From NCBI GenBank assembly GCA_963717455.1, contig OY970336.1:496001-560000 (forward strand): a stretch of DNA of 64,000 nt, read 5' to 3'. Shown here piece by piece: positions 34,866 to 43,427 of the stretch (positions are counted from its first letter, which is position 1; every line of letters begins with the position of its first letter). A program made the translations under genes and the position numbers. The notes under the pieces were generated by a model. That model ran no database searches. It was not told the DNA's origin and saw only the letters and a list, made by a program, of their open reading frames with translations. The stretch is from Bog-473 sp963717455. GTDB lineage: Bacteria > Actinomycetota > Acidimicrobiia > Acidimicrobiales > RAAP-2.

Positions 34866-36636
34866 GGCCACCCGCGATCGACGGGGCCCGCCTGTCCGAT
34901 CCGACCAGCGCGGCGAGGCTCCGGTCAACACGCCAGGACGGCAAATACGTGATTCGAGGTCGGAGGTGAGGAGACACGACAACGGCGTGATTGGGCGCCA
35001 GGTTGGCGATGTCTCCAATGGGCAGCACCGGCATGCGACGTGGCGTCCACGAGCTCGACTTCCCCGAATCGTTCTGGGTGACGGTCTCGACCAGCTCGTC
35101 GTGCTCGCCAGCCAGCCGGCTGATCTCCTCGAGGAAGGCGACATCCTTCTGGCCGCCCCACACCAGCGTGATGTTTGCCAGGTCACGCAGTGCCCGTTCC
35201 CCTGCCTCACCCCAGATGTTGCGGGCGGAGGCCACCGACTGGAGGATCACCGCGGTGGTGATCCCGAGGCCGCCCAGCTCGGCGGCGAGCTTTGGGAGGT
35301 CGCCGAGCGGGGCGATGTTGGCGCATTCATCCAGCATGAGCACCAGGCCCGACTCGAGCCGGCGCGTCGGGGACTGGGCCGCTTGGTGGCGCGCCGTGTC
35401 GACGATGTCTTCGATGAGTGCGGCAACGATCGGGGCGACCGAGTGTTGCGCGCCTGGTGAGCCCATCAGGTAGATCGTCCCGTGTTGGTTCAGGAATTCG
35501 TCAGGGTCGAACGTGTCGTGGTCGACCCGGGTGGCCTCGAGGACCATCGGGTCAGCGAAGCAGTCGAAGGCCCGTCGGACCGTGGCCCAGATCGAGTCCC
35601 GATGCCTGGGTTCGACCTCGGCCGAGGTGGCGAGGTCCTCGTCCCAGCCCCGGGCAGCACCCGCGTGGCGCGACAGGATGCGGATCGGCTCACGAGCCGC
35701 CGGCCGACGCGACCAGTCGAGGAGCTGTTCGACACCCAAGCCCTCCAGAGCGGCCGCGTGGAGATAGGAGCGGATGACCGACGCCGCCACCTGCTCCCAG
35801 TACGCCCCACCGCCGTCGACGGCCGGCCCGACCCCGGCGAAGCCGGCGAACCCTCGGGCACGCAGGATGGCGGTCTGGGGTATCTCGCATCCCTTGACCG
35901 GGTTCCACCGCAACTTCTCCGCATCCGGGACCAGGCCCTGCGGGTCGAACACGTAGAGCGGTCCGACCTTGGCCCGGACGCTGCCTGTGTCCATGTAGGT
36001 GTCATGGCGGGTGGCGGTCACCACCGCCGGGCCCTTGTGGCGGAGCACCGCCGGGATCACGAACCCCTCGCCCTTGCCGACCCGGGGCACGCCGACCGCC
36101 AGGATGTAGTCCTCGGACTTGGCGAACAGCCGGGCGCCAGTGCCGACGTCGATCCCGAGTGCCAGTGGCTCCCGTCCGGAGACCGCATCCTTCCCGTAGA
36201 GGGCGGCGGAGTGGCGCTCGACTGCTCGGCGACCCATGCGCCGCTCGACGTGCGCCCGACTGGCTTTCACCGGACCGCCGTGCAGGTTTGCCGACGCTGC
36301 CCCGAAGTGACGGACCAACCGGACGGCCACGACGACGAGCCCGACAAGGACCAGCTGCGTGACGACCAACGTGGCCCACATGGCGACGGGTCCGGGCAGC
36401 GACCCCCGGTCGACCGGGCTCCACGCCAACTTGGGGTCGGCCAGATGACGGAAGAGCCGCCAGAAGATGCCGGTCCCTGCTCCCACTCCTCCGGGGACCA
36501 GCCGATGTCCGCCGAAGACCAAAGAAGCCACCTGGCCCCCTGCTTGGATGGCCATTCCTTCCGCGACCACGAACGTCAGTGCCCAGAGGAGCACCATGAA
36601 CGGTCCCTCGAAAGGGGTCCGCTGTTGCGGCCTCAT
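34858..36636 (-). CDS. VirD4/TraG-type coupling protein (T4CP)
   Basis: A 592-residue protein. N-terminal membrane helices (FMVLLWALTFVVAEGMAI; ATLVVTQLVLVGLVVVAVRL) anchor it. The ATPase core has a Walker A-like VGVPRVGKGEGFVIPAVL near residue 180 and Walker B GLVLMLDECANIAPLGDLPK near residue 430, followed by a TraG/TraM-type segment (TAVILQSVASARNIWGEAGE). It should bring the relaxase-DNA complex to the type IV secretion channel. It is transcribed in the minus-strand conjugation operon and followed by DUF4913. Confidence 0.9.
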   Translation of the reverse strand: MRPQQRTPFEGPFMVLLWALTFVVAEGMAIQAGGQVASLVFGGHRLVPGGVGAGTGIFWRLFRHLADPKLAWSPVDRGSLPGPVAMWATLVVTQLVLVGLVVVAVRLVRHFGAASANLHGGPVKASRAHVERRMGRRAVERHSAALYGKDAVSGREPLALGIDVGTGARLFAKSEDYILAVGVPRVGKGEGFVIPAVLRHKGPAVVTATRHDTYMDTGSVRAKVGPLYVFDPQGLVPDAEKLRWNPVKGCEIPQTAILRARGFAGFAGVGPAVDGGGAYWEQVAASVIRSYLHAAALEGLGVEQLLDWSRRPAAREPIRILSRHAGAARGWDEDLATSAEVEPRHRDSIWATVRRAFDCFADPMVLEATRVDHDTFDPDEFLNQHGTIYLMGSPGAQHSVAPIVAALIEDIVDTARHQAAQSPTRRLESGLVLMLDECANIAPLGDLPKLAAELGGLGITTAVILQSVASARNIWGEAGERALRDLANITLVWGGQKDVAFLEEISRLAGEHDELVETVTQNDSGKSSSWTPRRMPVLPIGDIANLAPNHAVVVSPHLRPRITYLPSWRVDRSLAALVGSDRRAPSIAGGRV

Positions 36637-36811
36637 CGCTCGGGTGACTCTGCGAACAAACTGAGTTGCTCAGGCACACCGCAGGCCTCTTGCGTTGCCT
36701 CGGCCGCTGTGCCTTGCGGAGTCATCGACCGTGGGTCCGCTTCAACCTTCACGTCGGGGCGCAGAGGGACGATCACCCCACCCCGACAGCCACACGTCCA
36801 AGGTGACCCCA

Positions 36812-37745
36812 TCAGGTGGCCACCGGATCAGCAGCACCGAGCACGACCTCGCCGCCGCCCCAGGCGGCCCCAGCGACAAGGGGGATGGTGTCGACACGGA
36901 CATCGGCGCCGGTGTAAGGAGCATCGACCATGGCGCTGTCCCCGATGTAGATGCCGACGTGATCCGCGTAGTCACCGCTGCCGAAGAACACGAGATCGCC
37001 CGGGACCAGCGCATTCAGCGCAACGTGGGGCTCGTCGTGCCATTGGTCGTTGGCTACCCGGGGCACGACCACCCCAGCCAGGCCATAGGCCCACACGACC
37101 AGTCCGGAGCAGTCGAACCCGGTCTCGGGGGTGGCGCCGCCGTAGACGTAGGGGGTGCCGATCTGGGACTCGGCGTAGGAGACGGCGGCCTCTTGGACAC
37201 TGCTCGGCGCTCCCAGCGCCCGGCGCGGTGTAGCTGGCTGCGGTGGCCAGTACCTCTTGCGCGTAGCCGGCCGACGCGGCCTGGCACACCGGTCCGGGGT
37301 TGCCGCAGTTATACGCCACCAACGCCAAAGTCGGGTTGTCTGCGACCCCGAGCGAGCACAGGTAGCGGCCGGCGGCATAGGCGGCGTCGGTCGGGTCGAA
37401 CGGGGTCGGCGGCACGGCGCCGCCGGGCGGGGTCGGCTGGGCGTACTCGGCGAAGGTCGCCGGCTCGAACTGGAACATGCCCTCGGCCCCCGCACCTGAC
37501 ACCGCGGTCGCGTCGAAGGACGATTCGGTCTTCGCGACTGCGGCGAGCAGTGTCCACGGCACCCCGCACGTACTGGCGGCGGCGGCTTGTTGGAACAGGA
37601 CCAGAAGGTTGGCGGGAATGCTCCCCGTGGCGAGGGGCGAGGGATCATTGGTGGCGAGCGCGGGGGCCCCGCCCGCCAGAGCACACAGGGTGAACGCACA
37701 TGCTGCGGCGAGGAGAGCGAGAATCTTGACCGCGGTGCGTATCAT
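36812..37745 (-). CDS. Lysozyme-like + NlpC/P60 cell-wall hydrolase, one frameshift
   Basis: From ATG 37745: signal peptide (AVKILALLAAACAFTLCALA), then a lytic-transglycosylase/lysozyme-like domain with catalytic Glu in LLAAVAKTESSFDATAVSGA and MFQFEPATFAEYA. At about 37212-37223 the frame shifts. The other frame holds the NlpC/P60 domain: Cys in ETGFDCSGLVVWAYG and His in YADHVGIYIG. One extra base explains the split; the fusion gives about 310 residues. Such two-domain hydrolases open the peptidoglycan for the conjugation channel in Gram-positive bacteria. The start overlaps the previous gene as ATGA. Confidence 0.82.
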
Positions 37746-38326
37746 GCCCCGACCTCGACGCAGACCACCTGCCAGCCAGAGGCTCCACGATCGCCAGCTG
37801 AGTGATCGCCAGCCGAGTGATCGCTAGTGAGCGGGTGGAGGGCGATCCTCTCGGCGACCGGCACGAGTTGCGGCGGACCCGAATCCGAGGTCACGGTCAT
37901 GATGCCGGTGACGATCACCGCCACAGCGTCGCCACGTTCTGCGAGCGGTTGCCCGGGCGGGTCGAGCACCACCGTCGTCCGGCGATCCTCGGCCGCCCAC
38001 AGGGCCGGCCGCACCACGTCGTGGGGCTCCACCAGTCCCGGAGCGAGGACAGTCTCGGTGGCCACGTCGCCTGCGGGATCCGCCGGATCGGTCGTGTCGC
38101 AGGCGATGACGAACCGCTCTGCGACCTGCTGAGCCGCGAGCTCGTGGGCACCCAGGTCGGAGAGCCGGTTGCCCTGTCTCCCGCCGGGAATCGGCATCAG
38201 TATCGGACCCGCCACAGCGTGGTGGCGGGGGAGGAGGGCGACGACTGCCCCGAAGGCGATCAAAGCGACCGACACCGCCACACCCACCCGGGACCACGTG
38301 AGATGACGCAACACGGCGGGGCTCAT
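37742..38326 (-). CDS. Single-pass membrane protein at the VirB8-like position
   Basis: ATG 38326 overlaps the VirB4 stop; 194 residues. One membrane helix near residues 12-32 (RVGVAVSVALIAFGAVVALL) is followed by an extracytoplasmic domain with helix HELAAQQVAERFVIACDTTD and beta strands (TTVVLDPPGQPLA, AVAVIVTGIMTVTS). This layout and position are those of VirB8/TcpC-like or conjugal-transfer accessory proteins, but the sequence alone does not prove it. Near the C-terminus a 15-base tandem repeat gives SDHSAGDHSAGD. Confidence 0.6.
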   Translation of the reverse strand: MSPAVLRHLTWSRVGVAVSVALIAFGAVVALLPRHHAVAGPILMPIPGGRQGNRLSDLGAHELAAQQVAERFVIACDTTDPADPAGDVATETVLAPGLVEPHDVVRPALWAAEDRRTTVVLDPPGQPLAERGDAVAVIVTGIMTVTSDSGPPQLVPVAERIALHPLTSDHSAGDHSAGDRGASGWQVVCVEVGA

Positions 38327-39573
38327 GGCCGGCTCCGCATGGCTTGATTGGAGTCGCACATGGCGATGTCGCGTGGGGAGAGGATCGTCTGGACGATCGC
38401 CCCGTGCTCCCCGACCTGCCACAGGGCGCGACCTCTCGGGAGCTTGGGCACCAGGAGAGCTTCTGACTCGGTCCAGTCCATGACGTCACGAGACGCCCGG
38501 GCCTCACCACCACCCAAGTTGAACGTCACCTTCGTCTCGGCTTCGGTGACGAAGCCCTGGGCTCGTTTCGACGACGTCGTTCCATCGTCAGCCTGGGCTG
38601 CCAGATCGGAGATCCGCTGCACGATGGTGACGAATTGCACGCCGTAGGCCCGGGACAGTTTTTGGGTTTCCTCACCCCACGCCACGAACCCGGCATCGCG
38701 GATCGCCTTCCAGCACTCGTCGACCACGATGATCCGCTGGCGGTCCTTGGCGGCGACCACCTGGGCCAGCCACGCCCCGGCGCAGACCAGGATGGCCGAG
38801 AAGGCAGGACTCTGGAGCACCGCGGACAGATCGATTGCGACGCCGGGCCCGGACCAATCGACGGTGGTCGTGGACGCTCCGTCGAACATGCCGGCCAGGT
38901 CGCCCTCGACCAGGCGATGGAGTCCCCGAGCCACCGACTTCGCGTCCGCGGCCAACTCGTAAGTGGTGGTGCTCAGCTCGGCCGCCATGGCATCGGTCGG
39001 TCCCATTAACAGGTCCATCACGTGGCGCAGCGTCGGCACCGCTCGGCCACCGCGGCGCTCGAGCTCCATGAGCGCCGCGGTGACCACCGAGCGTTCATCG
39101 CTCGAGACTGGTCGCCCCACCGCCGACTCGGCCAGCGCCACCACCACACCGATGCGGCGGCCCCGGACGTCTTCTATCCCCGCCGAGAGGGCCGGGCCGG
39201 CGTCAAGGGGATTGAGCCTGACCGGGCCGTTGGGGCGCAGGCCCAGCACCGAGAGCCCGTCGCGGGCGGCCAGGTCGAGGTACTCGCCCTTGGGGTCCAA
39301 GATGGCCAGCCACTTGCCGGCCATGGATTGGCGGTGCAGGTAGGCCTTGACGAAGGCGGACTTGCCGTACCCCTTGTTGCCCGAGACCAGCATGCACGGC
39401 GAGAGCAACGTCTCGGTGTCGTAGAGGCAGAACGGGTCGTAGCAGAACATGCCCTGGCCGAGCACTTCTTGGCCGATGATCGGGCCCAGCAAGGGCAGTC
39501 CGGCCTGGCACTGGAACGGATACGCGGACGCCGAGTGGCGGGTCGTGACCGACATCGGTGCGAGACGCAGCAT
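38323..39573 (-). CDS. VirB4/TraC-like conjugation ATPase
   Basis: ATG 39573 overlaps the preceding stop; 416 residues. Walker A SGNKGYGKSAFVKAYLHR near residue 62 and Walker B QRIIVVDECWKAIRDAGF near 282, with the C-terminal segments EETQKLSRAYGVQFVTIVQR and QAGFVT-like helix typical of VirB4. The N-terminal VirB4 domain is absent or carried by the neighbouring SCO6880-like protein, as is usual in actinobacteria. It powers assembly and substrate transfer of the type IV secretion system in the inner membrane. Confidence 0.9.
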   Translation of the reverse strand: MLRLAPMSVTTRHSASAYPFQCQAGLPLLGPIIGQEVLGQGMFCYDPFCLYDTETLLSPCMLVSGNKGYGKSAFVKAYLHRQSMAGKWLAILDPKGEYLDLAARDGLSVLGLRPNGPVRLNPLDAGPALSAGIEDVRGRRIGVVVALAESAVGRPVSSDERSVVTAALMELERRGGRAVPTLRHVMDLLMGPTDAMAAELSTTTYELAADAKSVARGLHRLVEGDLAGMFDGASTTTVDWSGPGVAIDLSAVLQSPAFSAILVCAGAWLAQVVAAKDRQRIIVVDECWKAIRDAGFVAWGEETQKLSRAYGVQFVTIVQRISDLAAQADDGTTSSKRAQGFVTEAETKVTFNLGGGEARASRDVMDWTESEALLVPKLPRGRALWQVGEHGAIVQTILSPRDIAMCDSNQAMRSRP

Positions 39574-41168
39574 CAGAGCAACCCCCGAGCGAAGCGGAGC
39601 CGGCACAGCGGCAACGTCGCCGCCCACGCCTCATGACCCCGGGCATGGAGTTCGCGGAGGTCGAGGTGGCACTCGACCGCCTTGCGTTCCGCCTGGCGCC
39701 ACGCTCGACCTGCAGTCTCGGCGTCGGGACTCGACACCATGACGAGGCCGGCGATCTTGTGCTGGCGGAATCCTCGGGTCAGCTCGCGTTCGCGAGAGCG
39801 GGCCTCATCGACCCGTCGTTCTTCCTCCTCGGTGGTGATGATCCCCTTCTCGTCGCGTTTGCGCTGCGCCATCCCGCCCGTCGTCCGGGCGTCACGGACC
39901 TCGGCGAAGGCCTGCTCGGTCGAGACCGCTTCGAGATGCATGGACACCGTGCGCACCGAGCCCGGCAGGGCGGTCGAGAGCAGTGGGTACATCCACTCGG
40001 TGGCCACGTCGATCCGGGGCCAGGCGGCGATCTGGCCAACCCGGTGGACATAGCCGTCGGTGTGCAGCGTGTCGTAGCCGACGAGTCGGGCCGCCGGCCC
40101 AGACCCCGAGGTCGGGATCGACCCCTCACCCCACAGTGCCAAGCGCTCAAGAGCCGTGGGATCGGCCCACTGGCGCATCACCGCCGCGATCTCCCGGCGC
40201 GAGAGCGGAGTGGGTCGGAGCCCAATGGAGGTGAGTTGCTCGCACAGCTGGGCCAGCTCGCTCGCTGCCTCGGCCAGGACGTCGACCTCTGCTCCCACGT
40301 CGGTTTCCACCTGGGCGCCGAGGTACACGTCGTGGTGGATGGCCGCCGTACCGATTGCCGCTTGCAACGATTGGTAGTCCGCCCACTCCGAAGGAGAGAC
40401 ATTGTCCATAGCGCCCCTGGCCCAGTCCTCCTGGACGGTCGAGGGTTGCGGGGTGGCACGCTCGACCCACTGGAGCCGGCGTAGTCCCGAACCCTCTGAG
40501 GCCATGGCGCCCAAGACCTCACCCCACTGGAATATCTGCGCCGCCTGCTCATCGGGTCCGGAGAACACGAACCGGTCGCCTCCCGACACCGAGATCACCG
40601 CCGTGAGAAGGTTCTGGCGTCCGGCACGCTCAAGCAGGAGACCGGCTTCGGCACCGTCAGCGGTCACCGCCATCCAGCGCAGCCGGCCCAACTCGGGGGG
40701 CAATTGCTCGCACAGCTCCCGACGCCCGTGACGACCCCGTGTCTTCCTTCCTCGGTCTCGCCGATTCCCCTCGACAACCTCCGATTGGACGACCGGCGCG
40801 GCCCCCGCTCTCTGCGAGCGGTCAACTGTCCCGGTGGCTGCCGGGTCGACCGCCACGCTCAACCACATGGCGGGCATCACCCAGCGGGTCTTCCCACCGA
40901 GTCGCAGCATGGCGTAGCGGGCGAGCGGTCCGACAACGGTCCGGACACGAGCGCCCCGGTATCGCCCAATCGGGACCTTCCCGAGGGCGAACCAGAAGCC
41001 CACCAACACCGGGGCGAACGGCAAGGGCAGTGGCGCACCGGCCAGGATCATCAAGAACCCGATGGCCGTCCCGGCGATGCCCGGAGCGAGCTGACCGGCG
41101 GTACGGCTGACCAACTCGTACCGTTTGGTCAGGACGCCGAAGTTGTAGAGCACCTCGGGTTCAGCCAT
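39573..41168 (-). CDS. SCO6880/PrgI-like conjugation protein
   Basis: ATG 41168 is preceded by GGGAG at a good distance and is preferred over ATG 41177; 531 residues. The N-terminus VLYNFGVLTKRYELVSRTAG plus two hydrophobic stretches (IAGTAIGFLMILAGAPLPLP; FAPVLVGFWFALGKVPIG) correspond to the PrgI/VirB3-type membrane anchor. The large cytoplasmic part (LSRREIAAVMRQWADPTALE, WPRIDVATEWMYPLL) matches the SCO6880 family. It probably supplies the VirB3 and N-terminal VirB4 functions to the ATPase encoded next. The start overlaps the VirB6-like stop. Confidence 0.85.
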   Translation of the reverse strand: MAEPEVLYNFGVLTKRYELVSRTAGQLAPGIAGTAIGFLMILAGAPLPLPFAPVLVGFWFALGKVPIGRYRGARVRTVVGPLARYAMLRLGGKTRWVMPAMWLSVAVDPAATGTVDRSQRAGAAPVVQSEVVEGNRRDRGRKTRGRHGRRELCEQLPPELGRLRWMAVTADGAEAGLLLERAGRQNLLTAVISVSGGDRFVFSGPDEQAAQIFQWGEVLGAMASEGSGLRRLQWVERATPQPSTVQEDWARGAMDNVSPSEWADYQSLQAAIGTAAIHHDVYLGAQVETDVGAEVDVLAEAASELAQLCEQLTSIGLRPTPLSRREIAAVMRQWADPTALERLALWGEGSIPTSGSGPAARLVGYDTLHTDGYVHRVGQIAAWPRIDVATEWMYPLLSTALPGSVRTVSMHLEAVSTEQAFAEVRDARTTGGMAQRKRDEKGIITTEEEERRVDEARSRERELTRGFRQHKIAGLVMVSSPDAETAGRAWRQAERKAVECHLDLRELHARGHEAWAATLPLCRLRFARGLL

Positions 41169-42507
41169 GAGAGGCATCTCCCGCACCTCGCACCGCGGAA
41201 CTCTCACCTGCTCCGCCCCGCACCCCTTGGCCAGGTGACGCCGGCTGTGGCGAAGGTCCGTTGGTTCGGTCCGGGGGGCTGGTGGCGGCCCGCCTGGTCG
41301 GAGCACTCCCGGCTCCCCCGACCGATCCGCCCACCTTCCCAGCGCCCCCGGGGCCAGATCCCGGTGGCCCAGTACTGCCGGCCCCATGACCGCGCTCTCC
41401 GTCATCGCCAGCTCCGGCATTGGCGGCACCAGCCGCTGCGTCGACGCCGGTCCGAGCGGCGGAGGTGGCGGCACCGACACCGACGGTCGCTGCCACGCCG
41501 ACCGGCCCGGCTGCTGCGCCGGCTAGGCGGACAATCGCCGGCTGGCCGCCGCCCGATCCGCCCATCATTCGGGCCGTGCCCGCAATCCGGCTCCCCATGT
41601 AGGTCATCCGACCCGGACCACTGATCCCCGAGGCTGCTGCGGCCGCGTGCTCAGTGGCAGCCGGTACGTGCCGGAGCGCCATCGGCAGGGCCAACGATCC
41701 GAGGAGGAGGAACGCCACGGCCAAGAACAGCGTTGTCATGTCCCCACTGATCGAACCGCTCACAGCGAGCTGGCTTTTGTTCAAGTCGGCGGCGGCGAGG
41801 ACCATCAACATGGTGATCACCAACTGGGAGAGGATCGTCGCCACGATCAGGTCGACCAACTTCTTGATCCAATGCGCCGTCCCGCCCCAATAGAGCCCGC
41901 AAAGCGCCAACGGGATGGCGAGCACCTCGAGGTAGAGGAGCGCCCCTCGTAGCGCGAGGACGAACCAGATGATGAGTGCCGCCAATCCGGCCAACGCCAC
42001 GATCAGCGCCGCGGCCAGACCGGGCAGTCCGCTGCCACCCGACGCCACCGTTGCCGACAGGGCGAAGTCCGACAGATGGGAAAGTCCCTGGCTGAATCCC
42101 TGGTTGCCGCCGATGCCCACGTCGACGAGCAAGCCGCAGCAGCCGTTCACCAATGTGAGGACCCCGGCGGTCACCGGGACAGCCACCGCCGTGCCTACCG
42201 CCATGAGCACCGGAGCACCCAGTCCCCGCTTGAGTACCGACGTCAGGTCGCCTCGCAGTGCTGCCGTGCCGACCCCCACGAACAGGATCGGGATCGACAG
42301 CCAGGCAACCACGCTCAGCATCGCCCGCCAGGGACCGGCGAACCACGACGTGAAGTCCGGGGTCGTGGTCGACTGCATGGCGTGGATGACGCCACCGATG
42401 GCCCAGGAGGAGAAGCCCCCGATCCCTTCGGAGATCGAATGCCCGAGCCAGTTAACCACGTCCTGGCCCAAACCCCCAAGGGGGCTGAAAATTGAGAACC
42501 CGATCAT
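41161..42507 (-). CDS. VirB6/TrbL-like polytopic conjugation protein
   Basis: A 448-residue protein. About six membrane helices lie in residues 55-290, including AMLSVVAWLSIPILFVGVG, LAAALIVALAGLAALIIWFV, LSQLVITMLMVLAAADLN and LFLAVAFLLLGSLALPMAL. The last 150 residues are a Gly/Ala/Pro-rich, probably cytoplasmic tail. This layout is that of VirB6/TrbL channel components. It lies 4 bases after the VirB2-like gene in the same operon. Confidence 0.85.
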   Translation of the reverse strand: MIGFSIFSPLGGLGQDVVNWLGHSISEGIGGFSSWAIGGVIHAMQSTTTPDFTSWFAGPWRAMLSVVAWLSIPILFVGVGTAALRGDLTSVLKRGLGAPVLMAVGTAVAVPVTAGVLTLVNGCCGLLVDVGIGGNQGFSQGLSHLSDFALSATVASGGSGLPGLAAALIVALAGLAALIIWFVLALRGALLYLEVLAIPLALCGLYWGGTAHWIKKLVDLIVATILSQLVITMLMVLAAADLNKSQLAVSGSISGDMTTLFLAVAFLLLGSLALPMALRHVPAATEHAAAAASGISGPGRMTYMGSRIAGTARMMGGSGGGQPAIVRLAGAAAGPVGVAATVGVGAATSAARTGVDAAAGAANAGAGDDGERGHGAGSTGPPGSGPGGAGKVGGSVGGAGSAPTRRAATSPPDRTNGPSPQPASPGQGVRGGAGESSAVRGAGDASHG

Positions 42508-42511
42508 CGTC

Positions 42512-42832
42512 TCAGCTCACCGTCGAGCCGAAGTTGAACGCCCACGTGATGAGGAAGACGGCCGCGCCGATGATGACCGCCCCGGCTAGCGCGGCGAGGA
42601 TCTTGTGCTGGGAGACCGACGTGCGGTTGATCGACCCGTTCTGCACCCCCCACCACAGGCTCGCCCCGCCGATGATCAGTCCGAGCAAGCAGGCGTAGAT
42701 GGCCCACTGCTCGATGCCACCGAGAAACGACGACACCTGGGACGAGCCCGGTAGTGAGCTGTTCGGTGAGATGTTGAAGCTGGCTCCGCTGGCAAAGGCG
42801 GCGGGTCTCGTGGCAAGCAGTTGAGGGATCAC
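42512..42832 (-). CDS. VirB2-like small membrane protein
   Basis: GTG 42832 has a near-perfect AGGAGG six bases upstream on the minus strand, so the longer frame to 42931 is rejected; 106 residues. Two helices (AIYACLLGLIIGGASLWWGV and AALAGAVIIGAAVFLITWAF) separated by a short basic loop give the hairpin topology of VirB2/TrbC pilins. The region before the first helix is polar. It is first in the minus-strand transfer operon. The same layout occurs in DUF6112-type actinobacterial conjugation proteins. Confidence 0.75.
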   Translation of the reverse strand: MIPQLLATRPAAFASGASFNISPNSSLPGSSQVSSFLGGIEQWAIYACLLGLIIGGASLWWGVQNGSINRTSVSQHKILAALAGAVIIGAAVFLITWAFNFGSTVS

Positions 42833-43045
42833 AGGACCTCCTGGGCTCCGAACCCGGGACCGTGTGTCCCGGACATCACCCATGGTCCACACCGACGTCA
42901 CCCCCAACGTCACCCTTGAGAAAAAGGACACCTGAGCTTGGGTAATGCGGGAACTGCGGACGTCACCCTCAGCTCACTGAAGCGGTGTCTCAAGCGGGCG
43001 AATCGTCACCCTCGTAACTCGGAGGTCGCAAGTTCACAGAGCGCC

Positions 43046-43098
43046 CCTGAATCGGCCCGGGTTTCCCAGAGCCTCCAGGATTCCCGGGCCGATTCAGG
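43046..43098. repeat. Perfect 16-bp inverted repeat
   Basis: CCTGAATCGGCCCGGG (43046-43061) and CCCGGGCCGATTCAGG (43083-43098) are exact complements around a 21-base loop. It lies just upstream of the tRNA-like 3' end. It could be a terminator, an oriT hairpin or a recombination-site feature; no T run follows. Confidence 0.75.
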
Positions 43099-43128
43099 AT
43101 CTTTCGTCACGTTCGCAAGCGAGCAGTC

Positions 43129-43156
43129 AGCGGTTCGAGTCCGCTCACCTCCACCG
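43129..43156 (+). repeat. tRNA-3'-end-like sequence, candidate attachment site
   Basis: AGCGG-TTCGAGT-CCGCT forms a perfect 5-bp T-arm with canonical loop, followed by CACCTCC, which could be the 3' acceptor strand, then ACC. No matching 5' tRNA half (GGAGGTG-like start with D and anticodon arms) is found upstream, so it is not a full tRNA gene. Partial tRNA 3' ends are common at attachment sites of integrative elements. Confidence 0.45.
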
Positions 43157-43427
43157 TTCATTTGGTCGGATCCCCGTGAGAGTCCAGATTTTGCTGGACT
43201 TTCGCGTTCCTGAGCGGAGTTATCCACAGGGATTATGGACGTACATATAGACGGGTGATCAAAATTGCCGTACGCAGCGTTAGGCAGGTGAGCACGCGCC
43301 ACCCGCCACCACGCTGGAGTTGTGACCCTGAGTCACTGGGTGGTCTGGCGGTGCCGTGGGCTGCACTACGCAGCTTGTGGCGGCTGCCCTGATCAGGCTT
43401 GGCAGCCGTGTGTCATCCTCGAAGACG

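Larger units (their letters stand above)
42833..43427. other. Intergenic region: operon promoter, large inverted repeat, tRNA-like 3' end
   Basis: Nearly 600 bases without a credible gene. The promoter of the minus-strand transfer operon should lie near 42850-43000. It holds the inverted repeat at 43046-43098 and a tRNA-3'-end-like segment near 43129. Two short minus-strand frames here are probably spurious. Confidence 0.5.

Noticed and set aside
37791..37822. Short tandem repeat resembling a CRISPR-like or iteron array
   Set aside because: It is two 15-base units inside a coding sequence, encoding SDHSAGDHSAGD; no spacers and no further units.
39558..40484. Plus-strand frames opposite the SCO6880/PrgI-like gene
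   Set aside because: Shadow frames; the minus-strand operon is continuous with start-stop overlaps.
43021..43160. Complete tRNA gene
   Set aside because: Only a T-arm and acceptor-like 3' strand are present; no matching 5' acceptor, D-arm or anticodon arm at the proper distance.
43006..43302. Minus-strand frame with a GGGERTRTAD-like segment over the tRNA-like sequence
   Set aside because: This kind of translation commonly arises from tRNA or attachment-site DNA; no ribosome site and it covers the inverted repeat.
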